Source of the DNA: Deltaproteobacteria bacterium
GTDB taxonomy: Bacteria; Myxococcota_A; Polyangia; Polyangiales; Ga0077539
Direction of reading: 5' to 3'
Assembly: GCA_016218725.1 (NCBI GenBank)
Contig: JACRDB010000085.1
Coordinates: forward strand, 62,001-126,000
Length of the DNA stretch: 64,000 nucleotides
Each line of letters begins with the position of its first letter. Position 1 is the stretch's first letter. Position numbers and translations under genes: made by a program. Under the pieces are notes generated by a model. That model had not been told where the DNA came from, did not search any database, and saw only the letters and a list, made by a program, of their open reading frames with translations. Of the stretch, positions 1-8,200 are shown piece after piece.

Positions 1-1011
1 GCCGAAGCCCTTGCGGACACCTTCGGCCTGGAGCACCACGTCCCCGAGGCGCGGCCCCGGGGGGACCTGCACCTCGCCGCGGCTGGCCTTCTCGCTCCCG
101 GCCTCGGCCAGGAGCTGCTCGTAGGCGTTGAGCCTCGCCTTGCTCTTGGCCTGGCGGGCCCTCGGGGCCAGGCGCACCCACTCCAGCTCCCGGGCCAGGG
201 TGCGCCGGCGGGCGCTCTCCTGCTTCTCCTCCACGGCCAGCCGGGCCTGCTTCTGGTCCAGCCACGAGGTGTAGTTCCCCTTGAAGGGGAAGCCCTCCCC
301 GCGGTCCAGCTCCAGGATCCACCCGGCGACGTTGTCCAGGAAGTACCGGTCGTGGGTCACCGCGATCACCGTGCCCGGAAACTGATGCAGGTGCTGCTCC
401 AGCCACCCGACGCTCTCGGCGTCAAGGTGGTTGGTGGGCTCGTCCAGGAGCAGCATGTCGGGCTTCTCCAGGAGGAGCCTGCAGAGCGCCACCCGGCGGC
501 GCTCGCCGCCCGAGAGGGTGTCCACCCGGGCGTCCCCGGGCGGCAGCCTCAGGGCGTCCATGGCGATCTCCACGGAGCGGTCGGTCTCCCACCCGTTGCA
601 ATGCTCGATGGCCTCCTGGACGCGGGTGAACTCGTCCATGACGGCGTCGTAGTCCTTCGCCGGGAGGCTCTCGCCCATCTTCGCGGTGAGCGCTTCGTAC
701 CGGGAGAGGAGCGCGCGCACCGGCGCCAGGGCCAGCTCCACGTTGCCCCTCACGTCCAGGGACGGGTCCAGCGTGGGCTCCTGCGGGAGGTACCCCATGC
801 GGAGCCCCTTCTGCCGGAGGATCTCGCCGAAATGGTCCCGGTCCACGCCGGCCATCAGCCGCAGGAGGGTGCTCTTCCCGCTGCCGTTGCTGCCCAGGAC
901 ACCGATCTTCGCGCCGGGGAGGAACGCCAGGGTCATCCCCTTGAGCACCTCGCGCTTGGGGGGCACCACCTTCCGGACGTCCTGCATCTGGAGAACGAAC
1001 TCTTGCGCCAT
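1..1011 (-). CDS. ettA: ABC-F translation factor EttA, C-terminal part outside the window
   Basis: Reads from the ATG at 1011 on the minus strand to the window edge without a stop, giving 337 residues of a family usually about 555 long. ABC-F proteins bind the ribosomal E site and gate translation elongation; they have two ATPase domains and no membrane part. The first ATPase domain is complete: Walker A GSNGSGKST near residue 40, signature LSGGERRR, then Walker B LLLDEPTNHLDAESVGWLE. The NHLDAESV string is typical of the EttA branch. The linker after the first domain, with WLDQKQARLAVEEK, is also present, and the second nucleotide-binding domain starts at the edge. It diverges from the phosphoesterase gene at 1096. 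The family is certain; EttA rather than another ABC-F class is likely. Confidence 0.93.
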   Translation of the reverse strand, partial: MAQEFVLQMQDVRKVVPPKREVLKGMTLAFLPGAKIGVLGSNGSGKSTLLRLMAGVDRDHFGEILRQKGLRMGYLPQEPTLDPSLDVRGNVELALAPVRALLSRYEALTAKMGESLPAKDYDAVMDEFTRVQEAIEHCNGWETDRSVEIAMDALRLPPGDARVDTLSGGERRRVALCRLLLEKPDMLLLDEPTNHLDAESVGWLEQHLHQFPGTVIAVTHDRYFLDNVAGWILELDRGEGFPFKGNYTSWLDQKQARLAVEEKQESARRRTLARELEWVRLAPRARQAKSKARLNAYEQLLAEAGSEKASRGEVQVPPGPRLGDVVLQAEGVRKGFG

Positions 1012-1095
1012 GGGACGCCGGGGATAGCACATCCCCGCCGCGCCGGGGACGCTGCCCCCCCGCGATGGCCGTTGACGTCGGCGCTTCGGGGAGTC

Positions 1096-2535
1096 ATGAA
1101 CCAGGAACCAGCCGGAGCAATACCTCGCTTGCATCACCTCATCGTCGTGTCCGATGTCCATCTCTGTGAGGGCCTGGCGGGCTCCGGGCCGTGGATGCGC
1201 TGGCGCCAGAAGACCCTCTTCCCGGACGACGAGTTCAACGCCCTGGTGGACGCCCTGCTCGGGTCCCTCGCGGCCCCGGAGGACTCCCTGGAGCTGGTGT
1301 TCAACGGCGACCTCTTTGACTTCGACGCCAGCCGGGTGATCGAGGGCGACGTGCGCTTCGAGGACCTCCCCCGGACCGAGGCCGTGGCCGTGGAGCTCCT
1401 GGAGCGCGTGCTCAATGACCACACGGGCTACGTCCAGGCCCTGGGGAGGCTCCTGGCGGGCGGTCACCGCGTGGTGTTCATCTCCGGCAATCACGACCCC
1501 CAGCTCACCTTCCCGGCCGTGCGCCAGCGCCTCCGGGAGCGCCTGGTAAAGGCCTCCGAGGACCCCTCGGCGCGGGACCGGGTGCTCTTCCGGGCCTGGT
1601 TCCACCAGTCCCATGGGGTCCATGTCGAGCATGGAAATCAGTACGACCCGTACTGTTCGTTCCGCTACCCCATGACCCCCGCGGACCCCAAGGACCGGAT
1701 GATCCCACCGACGGTGGGCTCCATCGCGTTCCGGTACCTCGCCTCGCGCATGGGATACTTCAACCCCCACGTGGAGGAGACCTTCATGCTGGGTCTCACC
1801 GGGTACCTCTCCCACTGGGCCAGGAACTACCTGTTCACCCGGCGCTCGCTGGGCGTCACCTGGGCCTGGGGGAGCGTCCAGGTGGTGCTCCAGACGGCGC
1901 TGCACCGCGCCCGGGACACCCCCGAGCGCCGCCGGGAGAACATCCTGGCGGCCCGCGGAGAGACCGGCCACCCGGAGGCCCTGCTGGAGGCCCACGCACG
2001 GCTCTTCGCCACCCCCGCGGACGAGACCATCCACCGCGTGGCCCGGGAGTTCTGGCTGGACCGCATCCTCCTCGGGGCCGTGTGCGCCCTGGCGGTCACG
2101 TCGCCCTGGTACGCGCCGAAGCGCCTCGCGCTCCCGCTGGCCATCGGGCTCCCGGCGCTGTTCTGCGCGTACGAGCTCACCATGCCCGCGGTGGGCATGG
2201 AGAACGTCTACGCGGACATCGCCGCCGTGGCCCCGAAGATCGCCGGGCTCTATGGCCTCCGCGGGGTGGTCTTTGGCCACACCCACCAGCCCTACGGGTA
2301 CAACCTCGACGGGGTGTTCTACGGCAACTCCGGCTCCTGGGGCGCCGAGTACCCCACCCCCTCGGAGGACGAGGGCACGGACCCCCAGGGAAAGCCCCTG
2401 GTGTGGCTCCGAGCGGACGCCGTGGGCCTCCGCGGCGGGCTCTACCGCTGGAAGGACGGGAGCCTGGCCCCGGACACGGGCCTGGAGCACGTCCCGAAGG
2501 CCTTCTCCCAGCCCCCGGTGCCGGAGGCCGCGTAG
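1096..2535 (+). CDS. Calcineurin-like metallophosphoesterase with a membrane segment
   Basis: A 479-residue protein of the calcineurin-like two-metal phosphoesterase family. The metal-binding motifs appear in order: SDVHL (residues 19-23), NGDLFDF, GNHDP, a histidine in VEHGNQ, and GHTHQPY near residue 395. Two hydrophobic stretches around residues 325-362 suggest membrane attachment between the core and the last metal motif. The substrate cannot be read from sequence; members act on nucleotides, phospholipid-like molecules or proteins. I chose the ATG at 1096 because the open frame upstream is antisense to ettA. The next gene starts on the base after this stop, so co-transcription is likely. 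Confidence 0.85.
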   Translation: MNQEPAGAIPRLHHLIVVSDVHLCEGLAGSGPWMRWRQKTLFPDDEFNALVDALLGSLAAPEDSLELVFNGDLFDFDASRVIEGDVRFEDLPRTEAVAVELLERVLNDHTGYVQALGRLLAGGHRVVFISGNHDPQLTFPAVRQRLRERLVKASEDPSARDRVLFRAWFHQSHGVHVEHGNQYDPYCSFRYPMTPADPKDRMIPPTVGSIAFRYLASRMGYFNPHVEETFMLGLTGYLSHWARNYLFTRRSLGVTWAWGSVQVVLQTALHRARDTPERRRENILAARGETGHPEALLEAHARLFATPADETIHRVAREFWLDRILLGAVCALAVTSPWYAPKRLALPLAIGLPALFCAYELTMPAVGMENVYADIAAVAPKIAGLYGLRGVVFGHTHQPYGYNLDGVFYGNSGSWGAEYPTPSEDEGTDPQGKPLVWLRADAVGLRGGLYRWKDGSLAPDTGLEHVPKAFSQPPVPEAA

Positions 2536-2889
2536 GTGCGTCGCGGGGCCCTCTCGCTCGCGGGAACCCTTGTCCTGGCGCGCTCTCTGGGCTCCTGCGG
2601 GGAGCCCGCCGCACCCCCCCCGGACGCCCGGGTGCCGAACCCCATCGAGGCCTTCTGCGTGCGCTGTGACGCCGGCGAGGAGTGCGTCCAGGTGGACGGG
2701 GTCTTCCGGTGCTACGCCCGCTGCGGCGGCTCCAGCGGCGCGGACTGCAAATCCGCGTGCTGCGCGCCCATGGCCCTGGTGTTCCCGGACGACGGGGGCC
2801 AGCCCTGGCAGCGCGAGGCGCCCTCGCTCCCGCAGGTGCTCCCCGGGGTGTGCCTCACGTCTCGGCCGGGGCGGGTCTGCACGCGCTAG
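2536..2889 (+). CDS. Small cysteine-rich secreted protein, probable lipoprotein
   Basis: A 117-residue protein with a GTG start directly after the stop of the phosphoesterase gene. The N-terminus is a hydrophobic signal peptide ending in SLGSC, a plausible lipoprotein cleavage site. The mature part has cysteines spaced as in small disulfide-rich domains (FCVRCDAGEEC, CYARCGG, CKSACC). No known function was recognised. The direct abutment suggests an operon with 1096-2535. The short signal sequence makes lipidation likely but not certain. Confidence 0.65.
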   Translation: MRRGALSLAGTLVLARSLGSCGEPAAPPPDARVPNPIEAFCVRCDAGEECVQVDGVFRCYARCGGSSGADCKSACCAPMALVFPDDGGQPWQREAPSLPQVLPGVCLTSRPGRVCTR

Positions 2890-2904
2890 GGTAGCCTCAC
2901 GCCC

Positions 2905-3453
2905 ATGGACCTCAACGCCACGGTGGAGCTGGCCTTTCCTCGGGAGAGGGTCTTCGAGACCTACCGCGACCGGCTGACGGAGCTGGTGCCCTACCTGCCC
3001 GCGATCAAGGCCATCGAGACGCGCTCCCGCAGGGACGAGGGAGCCCTCTCGACGCTGCACAACGTGTGGCAGGGAGGGATGGACCTCCCCTCGGTGGCGA
3101 GGGCCTTCATCCCGTCGCAGGCCACCACCTGGGACGACCACGCCGTGTGGGACCAGGAGCGCTACACCTGCCGGTGGAAGACCATCCCCCACGCGCTGAA
3201 GGAAGCGGTGAGGGCCGAGGGCACCAACCTCTTCACGGTGGTCTCGCCCGTGGTGACCCGGGTCACCATCACGGGGGTGGTGGAGATTGACATCGCCCGG
3301 GTGCCCGGGGTCCCGCGGCTCCTGGCGGGAACCGCGAAGAGGACCGTGGAGGAGGTGATTGTCAAGAACGTCCAGGGCAACCTGCTGGCCTTTGGACGCG
3401 GGGTCGAGCGCTACCTCCAGGCAGCGGCCGGAGCGACCGTCAGCGGACGATGA
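2905..3453 (+). CDS. SRPBCC/START-like ligand-binding domain protein
   Basis: A 182-residue cytosolic protein, almost wholly one SRPBCC (Bet v1-like) helix-grip domain. The N-terminal pattern DLNATVELAFPRERVFETY is typical of this fold, followed by alternating strands and a long C-terminal helix (TVEEVIVKNVQGNLLAFGRG). It may belong to the DUF2505-type branch. Such domains bind hydrophobic ligands; the ligand here is unknown. The last 14 bases overlap the convergent small lipoprotein gene at 3440-3655. Confidence 0.7.
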   Translation: MDLNATVELAFPRERVFETYRDRLTELVPYLPAIKAIETRSRRDEGALSTLHNVWQGGMDLPSVARAFIPSQATTWDDHAVWDQERYTCRWKTIPHALKEAVRAEGTNLFTVVSPVVTRVTITGVVEIDIARVPGVPRLLAGTAKRTVEEVIVKNVQGNLLAFGRGVERYLQAAAGATVSGR

Positions 3454-3655
3454 CCGTGGCAGAGGCCGGCTGCGAGTACACCACCGGCGCCGGGGCCGAG
3501 TAGACCGTCGGCTGGGTGTACACCACGGCGTTGGTGCGGGCCGGGGCGTAGTACGCCGGTTGGGCGCGGCCCGTGACGATGCAGCCCCCGAGGAGCGTGG
3601 CCATCACCGCGGCGGTCAGGGTCACGGCCAGGGAGCGAAGAAGCGAGCGGTTCAT
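3440..3655 (-). CDS. Small tyrosine/proline-rich lipoprotein
   Basis: A 71-residue protein starting at the ATG at 3655, preceded by a good ribosome binding site (GGAGGAT, about 8 bases upstream). The signal peptide ends in the lipobox LLGGC, so a lipid-anchored envelope protein is expected. The mature part is low complexity with repeated Tyr, Pro, Val and Thr (for example AYYAP, VVYTQPTVYSAP). No function can be assigned. It converges on and overlaps the SRPBCC gene by 14 bases. Confidence 0.7.
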   Translation of the reverse strand: MNRSLLRSLAVTLTAAVMATLLGGCIVTGRAQPAYYAPARTNAVVYTQPTVYSAPAPVVYSQPASATVIVR

Positions 3656-3737
3656 CGTAGGGATCCTCCAGTTACTTCCGGGATCATACTCCCACCCTAT
3701 GGACAATTCCTCCCCCCAGAGGTGCTATTCCCGCCCC

Positions 3738-5174
3738 ATGGCCCAGGAACCTCCCCCCGGCGGAAGCTTCGCCGAACTGTTCGAGCAGCAGGCGAAGACC
3801 CCGCGGAAGAAGACCTCCGTGCAGGTCGGTCAACGGCTGGACGCCACGGTGGTCCAGGTGACCCGGGACGCGGTCTTCGTGGACCTGGACGAGAAGCGCC
3901 AGGCCTGGATCGAGGCCGCTGAGCTCCGGGGCCCCGACGGCGCCCTCCAGGTCAAGGTCGGCGACCGGGTCCAGGCCCATGTCCTCGAAATCGACGGCCG
4001 CACCGGGAACGTCCGCCTCGGACGCACCCTCGGCAAGGTCGGGGACCTCGCCTCCCTGGAGCTCGCCCGGGACCAGGGCATCGCCGTCGAGGGCAAGGTC
4101 ACCGCCGTGAACAAGGGCGGCGTCGAGGTGGACGTCCATGGGGTCCGGGCCTTCTGTCCGTTTTCCCAGCTGGACCTGCGCTTCGTCCAGGACACCGCGC
4201 CGTACCTGGAAAAGTCCTTTCTTTTCCGTGTGTTGGAGCTTCGGGAGAAGACCGTGGTGCTCTCCCGCCGCGCCCACCTGGAGGCCGAGGCCCGGGAGGC
4301 CCAGGAGGCGCTCCTGAAGACCCTCCAGCCCGGGACCGTAACCCGCGGCACGGTCTCCGGCGTACGTGACTTTGGGGTGTTCCTTGACCTCGGTGGGGTC
4401 GAGGGGCTGATCCCCGCCAGCGAGCTGGCCCATGACAGCTCCACCCGCCCTGGGGACGTATGCAAGAGCGGTGACCTCCTGGAGGTGCGCGTGAAGGACC
4501 TCCGTCGGGAGGAGGGAGGGGTCAAGATCACCCTCTCGCTCAAGGCCCTGGCACCAGATCCCTGGGAGGCCCTGGATCTGGTGGCGCCCCTGGGCAAGGT
4601 GCTCCCCGGCACCGTGGCCCGGGTGGTGGACTTTGGCGCCTTCGTACGCCTCCCGGGGGGCGTGGAGGGTTTGCTGCATGCCTCGGAGCTGGGCCCCCGG
4701 GGCAAGGGACCTGCCCTGGCGCCCGGGGACGGCCTCCTGGTGGTGGTCAAGAGCGCCGACGCCGCCGCGCGCAAGATCGGGTTGATGCTCGCTCCCGAGG
4801 ACGCCGTGGCCGGCGCCCAGGCCCAGGCCCTGAGCCTCGCCGTGGGCCAGAGGGTCCAGGCCAGGGTGGAGAAGATCGAGCTGTACGGGGTCTTCGTGCA
4901 GGTCACCGGCACCCGGGGGAGGGCAGGCCGGGGGCTCATCCCCAACGCCGAACTGGGGCTCCCCCGCGGCGCGGACGTGCGCAAGCTCCTGCCCGAGGGC
5001 ACCGAGGTCACCGCCAAGGTGCTGGAGACCGGCGAGGGTCGCCTGAGGCTCTCCGTCCGTGGGGCCCGGGAGGACGAGGAGCGGGCTCAGTACGAGGGCT
5101 ACCAGACCAGCTCCGGCGCCCGGAAGCCCTCCCTGGGGACCCTGGGGGACCTCCTCAAGGCCAGGAAGAAATAG
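3738..5174 (+). CDS. S1-domain RNA-binding protein with five S1 repeats
   Basis: A 478-residue cytosolic protein built from five S1/OB-fold RNA-binding domains at about residues 28-100, 113-183, 198-275, 285-365 and 378-455. Each shows the G-x-V-x-x-V signature, for example GTVSGVRDFGVFLDLGGVEGLIPASEL and GTVARVVDFGAFVRLPGGVEGLLHASEL. It has no Tex-type N-terminal domain and is shorter than ribosomal protein S1. It is best called an S1-like RNA-binding protein, possibly a second S1 homologue. The start at 3738 (MAQEPPPG) is chosen over an upstream ATG at 3699 because the domain-rich part begins soon after it. Confidence 0.85.
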   Translation: MAQEPPPGGSFAELFEQQAKTPRKKTSVQVGQRLDATVVQVTRDAVFVDLDEKRQAWIEAAELRGPDGALQVKVGDRVQAHVLEIDGRTGNVRLGRTLGKVGDLASLELARDQGIAVEGKVTAVNKGGVEVDVHGVRAFCPFSQLDLRFVQDTAPYLEKSFLFRVLELREKTVVLSRRAHLEAEAREAQEALLKTLQPGTVTRGTVSGVRDFGVFLDLGGVEGLIPASELAHDSSTRPGDVCKSGDLLEVRVKDLRREEGGVKITLSLKALAPDPWEALDLVAPLGKVLPGTVARVVDFGAFVRLPGGVEGLLHASELGPRGKGPALAPGDGLLVVVKSADAAARKIGLMLAPEDAVAGAQAQALSLAVGQRVQARVEKIELYGVFVQVTGTRGRAGRGLIPNAELGLPRGADVRKLLPEGTEVTAKVLETGEGRLRLSVRGAREDEERAQYEGYQTSSGARKPSLGTLGDLLKARKK

Positions 5175-5230
5175 TCCGGGCCCGCGAGGGTGTGGCGCCC
5201 GCGAGGGCCCTATGATCTACAGTCCGGGCG

Positions 5231-8200
5231 ATGACCTCCCCAGAGCCTTCGCCCCGGACCGGGGCCTTCAGCGTGCCGGAGGACGTGGCGGCGCACCTTG
5301 AGCAGATGGTGCAGGTCCTGGGCGCCGAGCTCCCCGCGGCGGAGACCCGCGAGGCGCGGGCGATCCTCCAGCACGAGGTGTCTGAGTTTGAAGAGCGCGT
5401 GCGCGGGGATGAGCTCTCCGCCGCCCGGGGCTACCTCGCGGCGTTCAACCACCGCCCGGGCTTCCGCCCGCCGCTGGACGCCCTGATCAGGCTCTACACC
5501 CGCCGGAGGAGCACCGCCAACCTGGTCAAGCTGGTGGACGCCCTCGTCAAGGCCGCGGGCACCGCGGCGGAGAAGGCCGACGCCCTCACGCTCCGGGGCG
5601 AGCTCCTGGAAGACCGCCTGGGGGACCCCTCCGGGGCGCGCTCCGCCTGGGAGGAGGCCGTCCTGGCCGACCCAGGGGCACGCTCGGCGTGGCGGAACCT
5701 GGAGCGGGTGAGCCTCCGGGACGGCGACGACGACCTCCTGAAGAGGGCCCTCGCCCGCCTGGCCGAGCTCACGCAGGACCACGGCCGTCGGGCCATGCTC
5801 CTGCAGGAGCTGGCAGAGGTGCACCTCCGAGGGGGAGGGCCCTCGGACCTGGAGGAGGCCGCCCGGTGCCTCCGGGACGCCGCGAGCCTCCCGGTGGGGC
5901 GCTGGAGGGCCCTGCAGGAGCTTGAGCGCTTCGGCGAGCGGCACCAGCGCCCGCAGGATGTCGTCTTCGCCCTCGAAGGGCGCGCGGACCTGGCCGCGAG
6001 GGTGGCCAACGGCGAGGAATTCCAGGGCGGCAGCGGGGCCTTCGCCATCGCGCGGCTGCGCTCCCAGGAGGCCGCCCGGGTCGAGGGCGCGGAGCTGTGG
6101 TCCCGCGCGGCGCGGCTGCGCCTGGGGACCCTCCACGACGCGGACGGGGCCCGGGCCGCCATGGATCGATGCCTGGAGCTCCTGCCCGAGGACCCGCGGG
6201 GCCACTACCTCGCGATGCTCCTGGCCGACGAGGCCAACGACCTCGGGGCGTCGAGCGAGCAGGCCGCGTGGCTCCTGGCGCACGACTTCGGAGACCCCTC
6301 GCTCCGGGCGTCGTTGCACTTCCGCCTGGCCGAGACTCACGCCCTGCGGGGGGACCTCGCCGCGTCGGAGCAGAGCCTCCGGGACGCCCTGGACCTTAAC
6401 CCCGAGAGCGCCGCCGCGCGGGGTGCGCTCCTGGAGCAGTTCATCGCCAGCGACGAGGGCGGCCGCGTGGTGGAGCAATACGACCAGCTCGCCGAGCAGG
6501 CCGCCGCCGGGGCCCCGCGGGCGGCGCTGCGCAGGGCCGGGGCCTTCCTCTCGCTGGCCCTCCGGAGGGACGTCGAGGGCGCCCTCCAGCGGCTGCGCCT
6601 GGCCTCCGAGGACGACCCCTCGGACGCCGTGGCTCGGAGGCTCCAGGTGCTGCTCCTGGCGCGCTCTCCGAGCGCAGAGAGGGCCCCGGCGAGGGTCGCC
6701 GCCGTGGACCAGCTCCTGCCCCTGGTGACCGACGGGGCCGAGCGCGGGGCGCTCCTGCTGGAGCGCTTCTTCCTGGAGCGCCACGACCTCAAGGACGGGC
6801 GCGCGGCGGCGCTCACGGCGGAGCGCCTGACCGAGCACGGGGGCGGCGCCTGGGCGATGGAGTCCGCGGCCTTCCTGTGGGCGGCGTCGGGCGCCTTCGC
6901 GGCGGCCTCTGCGTGGGCCGAGCGCCTGGCGCGCCGGGAGGACCTCGGCGGCGGCGCGGATGAGGCCCTGGCCTGGAGCGCCGTGGCGGCGCGGTGGGCC
7001 TGGGCCGCGGGAGACGCTCCGAGGGCGAGGGCGCTGTGCCTGGAGGCCCACGGGCGTCGCCCGGCGGAGCCCTACCTGGCGGCGCTGGCGCTCCGGATCG
7101 CGTGGAGCGAGCGCGCCCCGGAGGGCGTCCTGGAGGTTGGCAGGCGCGCCGCCGAGGCCTCGGAGGGCGCCCAGGAGGAGGCTTGGTGGATGGTCACCGC
7201 GGGGCTCTTGGAGCGCCTCGGCGCGAGGGACCTCGCCCGCACGGCCCTGGACCAGGCCCTGGCGAAGGTGCAGGGGAGCCCCTCGCTGCGGGCGTGGGCC
7301 CTGGCCTCCACGCGGTGGAGGGGCGACGGAGCGCTGCGGGCGCAGCTCGCGCGGGAGTCCCTGGACGACCCGGACTCCGGCGCCGAGGGCGTGGCCCTGG
7401 GGGTGGAGCTGGCGCTCGTGAGGGCCTTCGTCGAGCACGACCTGGACGGCGCCGCCGAGGTGCTGGAGGCCGTGGCCTTGAAGGACGGCGCCGAGAGCGT
7501 CACCGTGACGCTGCTGCACGCGCTCCTTCGGGGCTCGCGCGAGGGGCCCGACGCCGAGGGCACCGTGGCGGCCCTCCAGGAGATGCTCCAGGCGCTGCGC
7601 TCCAACGACCCCCTGCGGCTCGGGGTGGAGCTCGAAGTGGCGCGGGCCCTCGGGGCCACGCGCGCCACGCGGGACCAGGCCGCCGCGGCCCGGGAGCTCA
7701 TTGACGAAGACCGCCCGGACCAGGCCGCCACGCGGCTCCTGAGCCTCCTCGACGCGCTCCAGCGCGAGGACCGCAGGGACGTCCCGGACGCCCTGGAGCG
7801 CGTGGCCTCGCTGGCGGACCCGGGCGTCGCGAGGGGCTTCCGCACGGCGGCGCTGGCGGCCCTGAGGGCCCAGGGGCGCGCCGTGGAGGCGCGGCAGCTC
7901 GCCCTCGCGCACCCGGGGCTGCCCGCCGGGGTGCTGGCGCTCTCCGAGGCCACTGGGGGCGTGGAGCGGGCCTCGGAGCTCGCCGAGGCCCACGCCCGCC
8001 GCGCGGGCCTCGCGGTCGGGAGGGCCTCCCGGGCCCACGCCCGCGCCGCCGCCCACTGGAGCTCCCTGGCGGGCCAGGACGCCGAGGCCCTGGAGCGCGC
8101 CGAGGCGCTCCTTCGGGACGACCCAGCGGACCTGGTGGCGCTGGACGTGGTGAGGGTCGCGGCCCGGCGCGTCGGGGCGTGGGAGAAGAGCATACAGGCC

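Noticed and set aside
352..1095. Long plus-strand open frame joined to the phosphoesterase
   Set aside because: Antisense to ettA; the phosphoesterase motifs begin only after the ATG at 1096.
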